DNA of 64,000 nucleotides, from positions 98,816-162,815 of the forward strand of contig JAFYMF010000057.1 in NCBI GenBank assembly GCA_017556745.1, in the 5' to 3' direction. Within the stretch, counting starts at the first letter, position 1. Every line of letters starts with the position of its first letter. The stretch is from Clostridia bacterium (GTDB lineage Bacteria; Bacillota; Clostridia; Oscillospirales; CAG-272). The notes below the pieces were generated by a model that was given only the letters and a program-made list of their open reading frames with translations, searched no databases and was not told the DNA's origin. Shown piece after piece: positions 26,259 through 34,334 of this stretch. Position numbers and translations under genes: made by a program.

Positions 26259-27011
26259 TTATTTCTTTATTCTCTTTTCTTTATATGTGCCAATGATAAA
26301 TCTCGGAAGTGCCATCATTCTTCCGATACGGCTGGGTTGACAAAGAAGCCGATAGAACCATTCAAGGCCGAGCTTAATAAATATCTTAGGTGCTCTTTTT
26401 ATCGTTCCTGCATAAACGTCGAGGGATCCACCAAGAGCAAGACACAATCTTACAGAAGTGAGTCTGTCCTTGTTTGCTGCGATCCACTTTTCCTGTGCAG
26501 GAACACCGAAACAAACAAAAAGTATCTTTGCACCGCTTGCATTTATATCCTCAATGACCTTATTATTTTCTTCACCGTTCTTATCAAAATACCCATCGTG
26601 AGTACCACAGAAAACAGCATCGGGATATTTAACCGAAAGCTTTTCTACAGCAGCTTCGGCAACTCCGGGCTTACCACCAAGAAAATATATTCCTGCGCTG
26701 TGCTCGCCTGAAGTACGTATAAGTTCCTCGCCGAATTCAACACCTGCAACCTTTTCTTTAAGAGGAGTACCCAGTATCTTTGATGCTTTTATAACACCGC
26801 TTCCGTCAGGAAGGATCAAAGCTGCAGAATTAATAAGCTCATAATTCTCATTGTTTTCGACACACATCTGAACGATCTCAGCATTAGGCGTAAAGACCGC
26901 ACCAACCGAAAAATCACTTTCTACGTATTCCCAAGCATAGGCTACTGCCTCGCTTTTGATAACATTATCAAAGAGTACACCACGAACGTTTATCTTTTCA
27001 TTATGGATCAT
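26259..27011 (-). CDS. WecG/TagA/CpsF-family glycosyltransferase
   Basis: A 250-aa GT26-type enzyme. These add N-acetylmannosamine or a similar sugar to a lipid-linked precursor of teichoic acid or surface polysaccharide. The family blocks are visible: TPNAEIVQMC, ALILPDGSGVIKASKILG, RVAGVEF-like KVAGVEFGEELI, IYFLGGKPGVAEAAVEKL, ILFVCFGVPAQEKWIAANKD and LALGGSLDVYAGTIKRAPKIFIKLGLEWFYRLLCQPSRIGRM. The catalytic region around Asp65 and the C-terminal basic membrane-binding tail are present. It lies 24 nt downstream of a membrane protein gene in the same orientation. Confidence 0.92.
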   Translation of the reverse strand: MIHNEKINVRGVLFDNVIKSEAVAYAWEYVESDFSVGAVFTPNAEIVQMCVENNENYELINSAALILPDGSGVIKASKILGTPLKEKVAGVEFGEELIRTSGEHSAGIYFLGGKPGVAEAAVEKLSVKYPDAVFCGTHDGYFDKNGEENNKVIEDINASGAKILFVCFGVPAQEKWIAANKDRLTSVRLCLALGGSLDVYAGTIKRAPKIFIKLGLEWFYRLLCQPSRIGRMMALPRFIIGTYKEKRIKK

Positions 27012-27035
27012 TTACTTAGTCACCTATGAACAGAC

Positions 27036-27686
27036 TTATATAGTTCCGTCGTCATCACTTTCAAGACCATCGCTGCCAAGATGATGCTTTTTAAGAGATA
27101 TATTGTGAGCCTCTATCTGCTTATCTGCTTTATTCTTAATACCAAATAATCTACCGATACGAATATTTTTTGCACCGAAAATATAAGCAGCAGTACATAC
27201 TACAAGAGCAGGTATAATGATGATAAAATACATAGCAGGATTACCGGGCATAATCAAAAGGATAAAACCAAGATACATTCCCTCAAGAATAATTGCGGCA
27301 AAGCCGGCAACAGAATGAAGAGAACTTGCCCATTCGTACCCAAACGCACCTTCTACACGTCCGAAGATAAATCCTATAAGAATCAAAATGGCAATAATAA
27401 GATTCGGGATATTTGCAACAAATGAAATCCAGAACCCCTTTAATTTAGAGAACTTTTCCCTTCCGGAATCTATACGGATCTTGTCCTTTGCACCTACCTC
27501 CCAAACCACGTTATAAATGAGAGTGAGATAGAAAACGACAGCGAATATAGCGGCACCGAGAAGACCGGCACCTTTTGATATTACCTCAATTGCGGAAGTG
27601 ATTGTAAAACCGAATATCATCATTGCGATCTGATTGATCATCAGCTTGACAATAACACCTATATTTTCCTTAAAGAATTTTTTCAT
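27036..27686 (-). CDS. hypothetical multi-spanning membrane protein
   Basis: A 216-aa protein with five or so hydrophobic helices (about 8-32, 40-60, 85-110, 120-145, 150-172) and a charged C-terminal tail with a DGLESDDDG end. I do not recognise the family. It is upstream of, and probably co-transcribed with, the TagA/WecG-like glycosyltransferase. A role in envelope polymer assembly is therefore possible but unproven. ATG start after an AGGGAGA-type site. Confidence 0.65.
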   Translation of the reverse strand: MKKFFKENIGVIVKLMINQIAMMIFGFTITSAIEVISKGAGLLGAAIFAVVFYLTLIYNVVWEVGAKDKIRIDSGREKFSKLKGFWISFVANIPNLIIAILILIGFIFGRVEGAFGYEWASSLHSVAGFAAIILEGMYLGFILLIMPGNPAMYFIIIIPALVVCTAAYIFGAKNIRIGRLFGIKNKADKQIEAHNISLKKHHLGSDGLESDDDGTI

Positions 27687-27840
27687 CAGAGTTCTCCCTA
27701 AACAATTATTCTTATGATATTCTATATTAAAGAAAAATGAAAATCAATAGTTTACTCCCAAAATTTACACTTTATCCACTAATGATACAAAATATTATGT
27801 ATAATATGAGATAGATTCTATTTACGGTGGAGGTGAAATC

Positions 27841-28860
27841 ATGGCATCTGTCAAGGTAGATATCAGCGAATTTCCGCAACTCGTCAGAGAATATTCTCAG
27901 TACAAAAGTGTCATAGCAGGAAGTGCAGAAAAAACTGTAAACGAATATCTTCTTGATCTCCGTACCTTTTTCCGTTATCTCACTGCAAAAAAAGATGGAC
28001 TCGGTTTCGACGATGAGACTCTTGAATCTATCGATATATCTATCGTTACATCGGATTTCATTTTAGGTGTCACCACCGAAGACATTTTCGATTTTCTCTA
28101 TTATACCGACACAGTAAGAGATAACAAATGGAGCGCAAAGTCCAGAAAGTTATCAGCCATAAAAGGTTTTTATAAATACCTTGTCCAAAAGAAACGTATA
28201 CTCGAAACAAATCCCGCCGCAAATATCGAATCCCCTAAGAGAAAGCAGCAACTTCCAAAGGTACTGTCTCTCGATGAAAGCATTTCCCTTCTCGATGCAG
28301 TAAAGAATGACGAAGAATCAAAAACAAGAGAACGTGACTATGCTATAATTACACTATTCCTCAACTGCGGAATGCGACTGTCAGAATTGTGCGGTATAAG
28401 TATCTACGATATAGACAGTGAACTCAGATCCCTGCGAGTTATCGGTAAAGGTTCAAAAGAAAGAATCGTTTATCTTAACTCTGCGTGTAAATCCGCCCTT
28501 ACCGACTACCTTAAAGTAAGATTAAATGAACCGTACAGAAGTGCAAAGACACAAGTACTTTTTCTCAGTCAAAGGATGCAAGGGATAAGCAACAAAACTG
28601 TACAACATATAGTCTACAAATATCTTGCCGCCGCAGGGCTTGAATACAAACGCTATTCTGTACACAAGCTCAGACATACTGCGGCAACACTCATGTACCA
28701 AAGCGGTAATGTTGACGTTCGTGTGCTCAAGGATATTCTCGGTCATGAACAACTAAACACTACACAAATATATACTCATGTAAGTGATGCTCATATGGAA
28801 AGTGCTATGGAGCAGAATCCACTGTCCTCAGTTACCCCACCTAAAAAACAACTAAAATAA
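27841..28860 (+). CDS. xerC: tyrosine recombinase, XerC/XerD type
   Basis: A 339-aa site-specific recombinase. The N-terminal SAM-like domain (about 10-155) is somewhat long. The catalytic domain (about 165-325) holds all key residues: Arg in LNCGMRLSELCG, Lys in GKGSKERIV, HKLRHTAAT, GHEQLNTT and the nucleophile Tyr in TQIYTHV. The protein could resolve chromosome dimers at dif. No integrase-associated excisionase or phage gene lies nearby, which favours the housekeeping Xer role. A GGAGG site gives the ATG at 27841. XerC versus XerD cannot be told apart here. Confidence 0.88.
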   Translation: MASVKVDISEFPQLVREYSQYKSVIAGSAEKTVNEYLLDLRTFFRYLTAKKDGLGFDDETLESIDISIVTSDFILGVTTEDIFDFLYYTDTVRDNKWSAKSRKLSAIKGFYKYLVQKKRILETNPAANIESPKRKQQLPKVLSLDESISLLDAVKNDEESKTRERDYAIITLFLNCGMRLSELCGISIYDIDSELRSLRVIGKGSKERIVYLNSACKSALTDYLKVRLNEPYRSAKTQVLFLSQRMQGISNKTVQHIVYKYLAAAGLEYKRYSVHKLRHTAATLMYQSGNVDVRVLKDILGHEQLNTTQIYTHVSDAHMESAMEQNPLSSVTPPKKQLK

Positions 28861-28883
28861 AAGAGCCGCCCCGGGGGACGGCT
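28853..28883 (-). terminator. terminator of the small minus-strand gene
   Basis: Read on the minus strand, AGCCGTCCC with GGGCGGCT pairs with one G-U and is followed by CTTTTATTTT. There is no T-run on the plus strand, so it belongs to the 39-aa gene rather than to xerC. Confidence 0.65.
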
Positions 28884-28893
28884 GAAAAAGACC

Positions 28894-29013
28894 TTACTTC
28901 TTCTCGTTTGAGTTCTTATTGTCTTTTTCCTGCTTGTTCTGGTTCTGGTTCTTATTTTCCTGCTTGTTCTGATTCTGCTGATCCTGTCTGTTCTGCTGCT
29001 TGTTGTCTTCCAT
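28894..29013 (-). CDS. small Asn/Gln/Lys-rich peptide (39 aa)
   Basis: A 39-residue, highly charged and low-complexity peptide starting MEDNKQQNRQDQQNQ and ending SNEKK, built from NKQ/NQN/KQE units. Nearly all residues are N, Q, K, E or D, so it should be disordered. It is supported as a gene by an AAAGGAG site eight nt before the ATG and by its own minus-strand terminator. The longer frame to 29262 runs into manA and is not credible. The function is unknown. Confidence 0.6.
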   Translation of the reverse strand: MEDNKQQNRQDQQNQNKQENKNQNQNKQEKDNKNSNEKK

Positions 29014-29056
29014 GATTTTAAACTCCTTTTTTCTTAAAAGACTTCGCACAGATTTA

Positions 29057-29077
29057 TGTGCATAATAATTATGCGCA
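29057..29077. promoter_or_regulatory. palindrome between divergent small gene and manA
   Basis: TGTGCATAAT-A-ATTATGCGCA, one mismatch in ten-bp arms, centred between the two start codons. A dimeric regulator site is possible; the protein is not identified. Confidence 0.4.
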
Positions 29078-29134
29078 TTGAAAACGGAAAATATACAAAT
29101 TTTTTTATATCTACAGATCGCGAGATAATTTATT

Positions 29135-30088
29135 ATGGATAAAATATACCCTCTTAAGCTCACCCCTGTGCTTAAAGATGCAATTTGGGGTGGATATAAG
29201 CTTGCCGATAAATACGGTGCCGCAACACCCGGAACACAGATAGCAGAAAACTGGTGCCTCACTGTAAGAGATGATGGTATGTCAGTAATCGAAAACGGCC
29301 CTTATGCCGGACTGTCTCTTGGTGAATACTTAAAAGGATTAGGTAGATATACCGATACTCCGTTTCCTATTCTGATAAAATTTATAGATGCAAAAACCGA
29401 TCTTTCGGTACAGGTACACCCCGATGACGATTTTGCACGGATACATGAAAACGATTCCGGAAAGACCGAAATGTGGTACATCACCGAAGCCGATGAGGGT
29501 GCACAGATCGTATACGGACTTAAAGAAAACGCCGATAAAAACGATCTTCTTTCAGATGACGGAAACACCATCCGTGGTGCACTTAATTATATAGACGTTA
29601 AAGCGGGAGATGTATACTACATTCCATCAGGACTGGTACATGCATTGTGCGGTGGTATAACTATTGCCGAGATACAGCAAAGTTCTGATCTTACCTACAG
29701 ACTATACGATTACGGACGTATCGGTAAGGACGGTAAACCACGAGAGCTTCATACTGAAAAAGCTATTGAGTGTATCAAAAATTTTTCAGACGACGATATA
29801 ACTGCACTAAGATATAAAAACAACATGGGTAAAGACATCTCGGTAATAGCAAGCTCAGAGTACTTTACAGTAAAGAAGCTCTCCCTTTCAGCACAGGGTA
29901 TTACTCTTAATACATCCGGTAAGGATTGTTCACTTGTGGCGGTTGATGGAGAGGGTGAAATAATATCAGGTGTAAACAGTTACAAAATAAAAAAAGGAGA
30001 AAGCTACTTTCTCCCACTTGAAATAGGTGAATATTCTGTAAGAGCAGATAAAATGGTCAATATTATTTTGTCTTATTCCAACCATTAA
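29135..30088 (+). CDS. manA: mannose-6-phosphate isomerase, class I
   Basis: A 317-aa zinc cupin enzyme that interconverts mannose-6-phosphate and fructose-6-phosphate. Visible motifs are the N-terminal PVLKDAIWGGYKLADKYG, LSVQVHPDD (zinc ligands Gln/His), GKTEMWYI (Glu ligand), GDVYYIPSGLVHALCGG (His ligand) and the Arg-containing EIQQSSDLTYRLYDYGR. It is of the short Firmicute form. It lies 29 nt upstream of radC; the two are probably one transcript by position. It links mannose or mannan uptake to glycolysis, or supplies GDP-mannose precursors. Confidence 0.93.
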   Translation: MDKIYPLKLTPVLKDAIWGGYKLADKYGAATPGTQIAENWCLTVRDDGMSVIENGPYAGLSLGEYLKGLGRYTDTPFPILIKFIDAKTDLSVQVHPDDDFARIHENDSGKTEMWYITEADEGAQIVYGLKENADKNDLLSDDGNTIRGALNYIDVKAGDVYYIPSGLVHALCGGITIAEIQQSSDLTYRLYDYGRIGKDGKPRELHTEKAIECIKNFSDDDITALRYKNNMGKDISVIASSEYFTVKKLSLSAQGITLNTSGKDCSLVAVDGEGEIISGVNSYKIKKGESYFLPLEIGEYSVRADKMVNIILSYSNH

Positions 30089-30117
30089 ACTTAAATTCAG
30101 AGAGAAGGACATCAGAA

Positions 30118-30849
30118 ATGCACAAAAATCATCGGGAACGAGTAAAAAACAGATTTCTCAAAGAAGGGCTCGACAGCTTTGCTGATCACGAGGTACTTGA
30201 GTTTCTGTTATTCTTTGCAATACCGCAAAAGGATACAAATCCTCTGGCACATACCCTTCTTGACCATTTCGGATCACTATCTGCGGTGTTTGATGCTGAT
30301 ATAGCTGAATTAACAAATGTTCCCGGTATAGGATTACATTGCGCTACCCTTATTAAATCAATTCCCTCTCTTGCACGACGATACATATCCGACGGTAATA
30401 GCGACAGTGATATTTATGATACTATCGCAAAAGTCGCGGATTTTCTCATTAAAAAGTATATCGGTTCTACAGTCGAAACAGTATATCTTATACTTCTTGA
30501 TAACAAGTACCGTATGATCGACTGTGTAAAGGTACACGAGGGTTCAATAAATTCCGCACTGATATCCACAAGAAAGCTGGCGGAAATAGCTCTGTTTAAG
30601 CGTGCATCAATGGTAGTCCTTGCACACAATCATCCAAACGGTACTCCCATTCCCTCAAGTGACGATCTCTACACCACACAATCGGTTGCAGATGCTTTCT
30701 CTGCACTTGAGATCACAATGCTTGATCACATCCTTGTAGCAGGTGATAAATATACGACACTGCTAAATGCATCACAGAGTGTTTTCCGATCACCTGTAGA
30801 CAGACGAAAGTTCTTTGCATCACCAAATGATAAAAACGAAGAAGAATAA
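30118..30849 (+). CDS. radC: RadC/JAB-domain protein
   Basis: A 243-aa RadC homologue. An N-terminal helix-hairpin-helix region (about 15-75, LTNVPGIGLHCATLIKSIP) precedes a MPN/JAB metalloprotease-like domain (about 110-232) with the metal motif HNHPNGTPIPSSDD. The cellular function of RadC is not settled; DNA-repair and recombination roles have been proposed and disputed. Good GGAG-like site before the ATG. The C-terminal tail is short and charged. Confidence 0.92.
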   Translation: MHKNHRERVKNRFLKEGLDSFADHEVLEFLLFFAIPQKDTNPLAHTLLDHFGSLSAVFDADIAELTNVPGIGLHCATLIKSIPSLARRYISDGNSDSDIYDTIAKVADFLIKKYIGSTVETVYLILLDNKYRMIDCVKVHEGSINSALISTRKLAEIALFKRASMVVLAHNHPNGTPIPSSDDLYTTQSVADAFSALEITMLDHILVAGDKYTTLLNASQSVFRSPVDRRKFFASPNDKNEEE

Positions 30850-30880
30850 AAAATAAAAAACCCGTATGGGTTTTTTATTT
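30848..30880. terminator. bidirectional terminator between radC and DtxR-family gene
   Basis: AAATAAAAAACCC and GGGTTTTTTATTT around a GTAT loop. AT-rich, with strong T-runs on both strands. Confidence 0.75.
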
Positions 30881-30885
30881 TTTAT

Positions 30886-31254
30886 TTATTTATTGTTTTG
30901 AAAATACTGTTTGATAGCTTCAAATGAACGGTCGCTGATACTGTGTTCCATTTTACAAGCATCCTCAACCGCCGTTTCCTCATCTACACCCATACGCATA
31001 AGGAGTGTTTTCAAAAGATCGTGTCTGGCATATATCTTCTCTGCCACCTCACGGCCGATATCGGTGAGTTTAAGATTACCAGATGGTTCAACCTCAACAT
31101 AACCGCCATTTTTAAGTAATCCTATGGCACGACTGACACTGGGCTTTGAATAATTCATATGTTCTGCAACATCAAGAGAACGCACTGTTGCCTTATTCTT
31201 TGAAAGAACATATATTGTTTCAAGATACATTTCACCTGATTCCTGAAGATGCAT
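30886..31254 (-). CDS. DtxR/MntR-family metal-dependent repressor
   Basis: A 122-aa regulator: winged helix (about 1-68: ESGEMYLETIYVLSKNKATVRSLDVAEHMNYSKPSVSRAIGLLKNGGYVEVEP) and dimerisation domain with metal ligands (ARHDLLKTLLMRMGVDEETAVEDACKMEHSIS; the EDACKMEHSIS block carries the usual Glu, Cys and His). It has no SH3-like C-terminal domain, as in short Clostridial members. It is divergent from feoA. I chose the ATG at 31254 with AGGGG eight nt upstream; the GTG at 31263 overlaps that site. It is the natural reader of the TTAG...CTAA palindromes near feoA and feoB, with Fe(II) as likely co-repressor. Confidence 0.88.
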   Translation of the reverse strand: MHLQESGEMYLETIYVLSKNKATVRSLDVAEHMNYSKPSVSRAIGLLKNGGYVEVEPSGNLKLTDIGREVAEKIYARHDLLKTLLMRMGVDEETAVEDACKMEHSISDRSFEAIKQYFQNNK

Positions 31255-31565
31255 ATCTCCCACCCCTCACATTTATACAAACACACAAGTAATGGATAAT
31301 CATATTTACATTACAGTATAATAATAACACATTATTATTTTTTTTGCAAGTTTTCTTTTTCGCGGAGTAAATAAAACAATATTTCACAAAAACCCCATTT
31401 CTCTTTGGTAAAAATAGATAAATTGAAAAAAATCCCAAAAAACTATTTACAATCAAGATTTTCTGTGTTATAATACCATCAGTTAGTCAAGGCTAACTTG
31501 TTTTTATGACTTGTGGTTAGTATGTGCTAATTGGTATATTTCTGTATGGGAGCTGAGTATATATT
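31255..31565. promoter_or_regulatory. divergent DtxR/feoA control region with two operators
   Basis: A 311-nt AT-rich gap. The feoA promoter is TTTACA (31446-31451), 17 nt, TATAAT (31469-31474). Two related palindromes follow: GTTAGTCAAGGCTAAC (31482-31497) at the transcription start and GTTAGTATGTGCTAAT (31516-31531) in the leader. They fit the DtxR-family pattern and would repress feoA when iron is plentiful. Confidence 0.75.
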
Positions 31566-31781
31566 ATGAACCTTAAAGAGGCTGAAGCAGGTAAAGAATA
31601 TATAATCGATATGATCGATACCGATGACGAGGAGCTCAATGCATTTCTCTTCTCTCTCGGCTGCTATAGCGGAGAGCCCATTACTGTTGTATCCCATCTC
31701 AGCAACAGTTGTGTCGTGTCTATCAAGGATGGACGCTACAACATTGACCATCAGCTTGCAGAGGCTATAATCGTAGTCTAA
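31566..31781 (+). CDS. feoA: ferrous iron transport protein A
   Basis: A 71-aa SH3-like FeoA. Typical pattern: NLKEAEAGKEYIIDMIDTDDEELNAFLFSLGCYSGEPITVVS ... CVVSIKDGRYNIDHQLAEAIIV. Small FeoA proteins support FeoB-mediated Fe(II) uptake, probably by binding the FeoB cytoplasmic part. The promoter and operators lie directly upstream. It is separated from feoB by 140 nt containing a hairpin and a third operator. Confidence 0.93.
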   Translation: MNLKEAEAGKEYIIDMIDTDDEELNAFLFSLGCYSGEPITVVSHLSNSCVVSIKDGRYNIDHQLAEAIIVV

Positions 31782-31796
31782 AAAAACACATTGTCT

Positions 31797-31827
31797 AAAA
31801 AGTAATTGAATACGATTACTTTTTTTA
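31797..31827 (+). terminator. terminator-like hairpin between feoA and feoB
   Basis: AAAAAGTAAT (31797-31806) pairs with ATTACTTTTT (31815-31824), then more T. The stem is AT-rich, so termination may be partial. It would lower feoB relative to feoA unless feoB has its own start. Confidence 0.5.
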
Positions 31828-31834
31828 CCCATCG

Positions 31835-31850
31835 GTTAGCCAACGCTAAC
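31835..31850 (+). promoter_or_regulatory. third DtxR-type operator, upstream of feoB
   Basis: GTTAGCCAACGCTAAC, matching the 31482 palindrome at 14 of 16 positions. It lies 72 nt before the feoB start. No clear -35/-10 pair is visible around it. Confidence 0.7.
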
Positions 31851-31921
31851 TGAATTAAAAAGTATTTTACAAATCTACTGTCAAAATAAATCTATCACAC
31901 ATACATTCGGAGGACAAAACC

Positions 31922-33958
31922 ATGAGAATCGCTCTTGCGGGTAACCCCAACAGCGGAAAAACAACAATGTATAACGCCCTCACCGGCTCAAATGAGAAAG
32001 TGGGTAACTGGGCGGGCGTTACCGTTGACAAAAAAGAACATCCTATAAAGAAGAGCCTTTACTCCGGTAAAGAAGAGCTTATCGCGGTAGACCTTCCCGG
32101 TGCGTATTCAATGTCTCCATTCACTTCTGAAGAAAGCGTTACAAGTGAATACGTCAAAAACGAAGCCCCCGATGCGATAATCAATATTGTGGATGCTACC
32201 AACCTCAGCAGAAGTCTTTTCTTCACCACACAGCTTCTTGAGCTTGGTATTCCCGTAGTAATTGCTCTCAACAAGGCGGACATTAATAAGAAAAAGGAAA
32301 CTAAAATTGACTCTGAGCTTCTCAGCAAAAAGCTTGGCTGTCCGGTAATTGATACCGTTTCCACCTCCTCCGATGGACTTAGCGATGTTGTTAAAGCTGC
32401 TGTCGAATCACTTGGTAAACACCAGACAGCTCCATACTTGCAGACCGATATCGATCTTACCGATAAGAAAGCTGTTGAGCAGGAGGACAGAAAGCGCTTT
32501 GCTTTTGTAAACGGACTTGTAAAAGAGGTAGAGAACAGAAAGGTACGCACAAGAGAAAGAAACTTCCAGGACAAGATCGACACAGTTCTTACCAATAAGT
32601 GGCTCGGTATTCCGATATTTGCCGTTGTTATGTTCCTCGTATTCCAGATCTCCCAGGCATGGCTCGGTGCATGGATCGCCGAGGGTTACGTATTCAATGA
32701 GGGTGCTGAAAACGAATTTGCCATCCCGGGACTTGTAACTCTTATTGATGCTTTCAAGGAATGGGTTGCAGGCGCTTTTGAGGGAGGAAATGAATTTCTC
32801 GTTGCTCTCCTTTCTGAAGGCATCATCGGCGGTGTAAGTGCCGTTGTAGGCTTCCTTCCCCTTGTAATGGTAATGTACTTCCTTATCGCTCTTCTTGAAG
32901 ATTGCGGATACATGGCAAGAGTTTCTGTTGTTCTTGATCCTATTTTCAAGAAGGTAGGTCTTTCCGGCAAATCGGTAATTCCTTTCGTGGTTGGAACCGG
33001 TTGTGCTGTTCCCGGTGTTATGGCTTGCCGTACTATCCGTGACGAGCGTGAAAGAAGAGCTACAGCAATGCTCGCGCCTTTCATGCCATGCGGTGCAAAG
33101 CTTCCGGTAATCGGTCTTTTCGCTGGTTCGTTTTTTGGTGAAGCTTCTTGGGTAGGTACTCTTATGTACTTTGCAGGTATCATCATTATTCTCATTGGTG
33201 CACTCATAGTAAAAAAGATCACCAGCTACAAAAATAAAAGATCTTTCTTTATTATAGAGCTTCCTGAGTACAAGCGTCCCTCTCTTTGGACCGCCTGCAA
33301 GTCAATGTTCAGCCGCGGTTGGGCTTACATAGTAAAAGCCGGTACCATTATCCTTCTCTGCAATGCTATAGTATTCATTATGCAGTCCTTCAACTGGAAC
33401 TTTACTTTTGTTGAAGAAGGCGCGGAAAACACCTCTATTCTTGCATCTATCGCGGCTCCCATTGCAGTTTTTCTCATTCCCATCGGAATCAGTGCGTGGC
33501 AGATGGCTGCAGCTGCGATTACCGGATTTATAGCTAAGGAAAACGTTGTCGGTACACTTGCGGTCTGTTACGGTATCTCCAATCTTATCGACACAGAGGC
33601 TCTCGAAATGGTGGAGGGTGCAGGTACAGGTGTGGCGGAGACCTTCGGCATTACCGCTGTAGCCGCTCTTGCTTATCTTATGTTCAATCTCTTCTCTCCC
33701 CCCTGCTTTGCCGCTATCGGTGCAATGAACTCTGAAATGAAGAGCGCTAAATGGCTTTGGAGCGGAATTGCTCTCCAGCTTGGTGTCGGTTATACAGTTG
33801 CTTATACGGTATATACAATCGGTACTCTTATTACCGCTCCCGAAACTCTCACTGTCGTTCCCGCAGTGTGCGGTCTCATAGCTATTCTGACAATGATAGG
33901 TATCGTAATCGGCCTCTGTATTAACGCAGATAAAAAAGCAAAAGCAGTAAAACAATAA
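31922..33958 (+). CDS. feoB: ferrous iron transporter FeoB
   Basis: A 678-aa inner-membrane Fe(II) transporter. The N-terminal G domain (1-165) has G1 GNPNSGKT, G2-region VGNWAGVTV, G3 DLPGAYSM and G4 NKAD. A GDI-like helical spacer (about 170-230) is followed by about eight to ten membrane helices with the two gate repeats: CGYMARVSVVLDPIFKKVGLSGKSVIPFVVGTGCAVPGVMACRT and the GFIAKENVVGTLA/FSPPCFAAIGAMNSE region. Length is normal. It has a GGAGG site before the ATG, and DtxR-type operators lie upstream. It is followed by a Cys-rich peptide gene. Confidence 0.97.
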   Translation: MRIALAGNPNSGKTTMYNALTGSNEKVGNWAGVTVDKKEHPIKKSLYSGKEELIAVDLPGAYSMSPFTSEESVTSEYVKNEAPDAIINIVDATNLSRSLFFTTQLLELGIPVVIALNKADINKKKETKIDSELLSKKLGCPVIDTVSTSSDGLSDVVKAAVESLGKHQTAPYLQTDIDLTDKKAVEQEDRKRFAFVNGLVKEVENRKVRTRERNFQDKIDTVLTNKWLGIPIFAVVMFLVFQISQAWLGAWIAEGYVFNEGAENEFAIPGLVTLIDAFKEWVAGAFEGGNEFLVALLSEGIIGGVSAVVGFLPLVMVMYFLIALLEDCGYMARVSVVLDPIFKKVGLSGKSVIPFVVGTGCAVPGVMACRTIRDERERRATAMLAPFMPCGAKLPVIGLFAGSFFGEASWVGTLMYFAGIIIILIGALIVKKITSYKNKRSFFIIELPEYKRPSLWTACKSMFSRGWAYIVKAGTIILLCNAIVFIMQSFNWNFTFVEEGAENTSILASIAAPIAVFLIPIGISAWQMAAAAITGFIAKENVVGTLAVCYGISNLIDTEALEMVEGAGTGVAETFGITAVAALAYLMFNLFSPPCFAAIGAMNSEMKSAKWLWSGIALQLGVGYTVAYTVYTIGTLITAPETLTVVPAVCGLIAILTMIGIVIGLCINADKKAKAVKQ

Positions 33959-33978
33959 GGAAATTTAAAGGAAAATCA

Positions 33979-34152
33979 ATGATTGAAAATATTATTCTTG
34001 TAACAGTAACCGTTCTGATAATAGGTCTTGCCGTTCTCTATATATACAAGGCAAAAAAAAGCGGGAGAAAATGTATCGGGTGTCCCGACGGATGCTCTTG
34101 CTCCTCCAAAGATAACGGATGTTTATGCTGTTCACGCCAGAAAGATAATTAA
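33979..34152 (+). CDS. FeoB-associated Cys-rich membrane peptide
   Basis: A 57-aa protein starting MIENIILVTVTVLIIG. One membrane helix (about 4-23) and a basic patch (KAKKSGRK) lead into a Cys-rich tail with seven Cys (KCIGCPDGCSCSSKDNGCLCC). It belongs to the small FeoB-associated Cys-rich family and lies 20 nt after feoB. AAAGGA sits before the ATG. It probably works with FeoB at the membrane, perhaps in iron handling or redox control; the molecular role is not established. Confidence 0.85.
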   Translation: MIENIILVTVTVLIIGLAVLYIYKAKKSGRKCIGCPDGCSCSSKDNGCLCCSRQKDN

Positions 34153-34190
34153 ACCAAACATCAACCATACATAGATTTCTCCCTCAAAAA

Positions 34191-34226
34191 AAGGACCGCC
34201 GATCGAAAAACGGCGGTTCTTTTTTC
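34191..34226. terminator. feo operon terminator
   Basis: AAGGACCGCCG pairs with CGGCGGTTCTT (one G-U), followed by T6. A-rich flank on the other side. Confidence 0.85.
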
Positions 34227-34260
34227 ATCTTTTTTATCGCGAGTAAAATCAAGTATGGTG

Positions 34261-34289
34261 TTTACTTTAATATTTTTTTGTGATACAAT
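34261..34289 (+). promoter_or_regulatory. uvrB promoter
   Basis: TTTACT (34261-34266), 17 nt, TACAAT (34284-34289). I saw no clear LexA box near it. Confidence 0.6.
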
Positions 34290-34334
34290 ACACAATGAAG
34301 TATTATTTCTTAAATCACGTAAAGGAGGATACCT

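Noticed and set aside
27841..28860. Tyrosine recombinase as integrase of a mobile element
   Set aside because: No excisionase, relaxase, phage gene or flanking direct repeat was seen; XerC/D is simpler.
28894..29262. 122-codon reading of the small Asn/Gln/Lys-rich gene
   Set aside because: The extra N-terminus overlaps manA and its promoter; the ATG at 29013 has the ribosome site.
34227..34334. LexA operator before uvrB
   Set aside because: No clear GAAC-N4-GTTC-type dyad is present, although SOS control is common for this gene.
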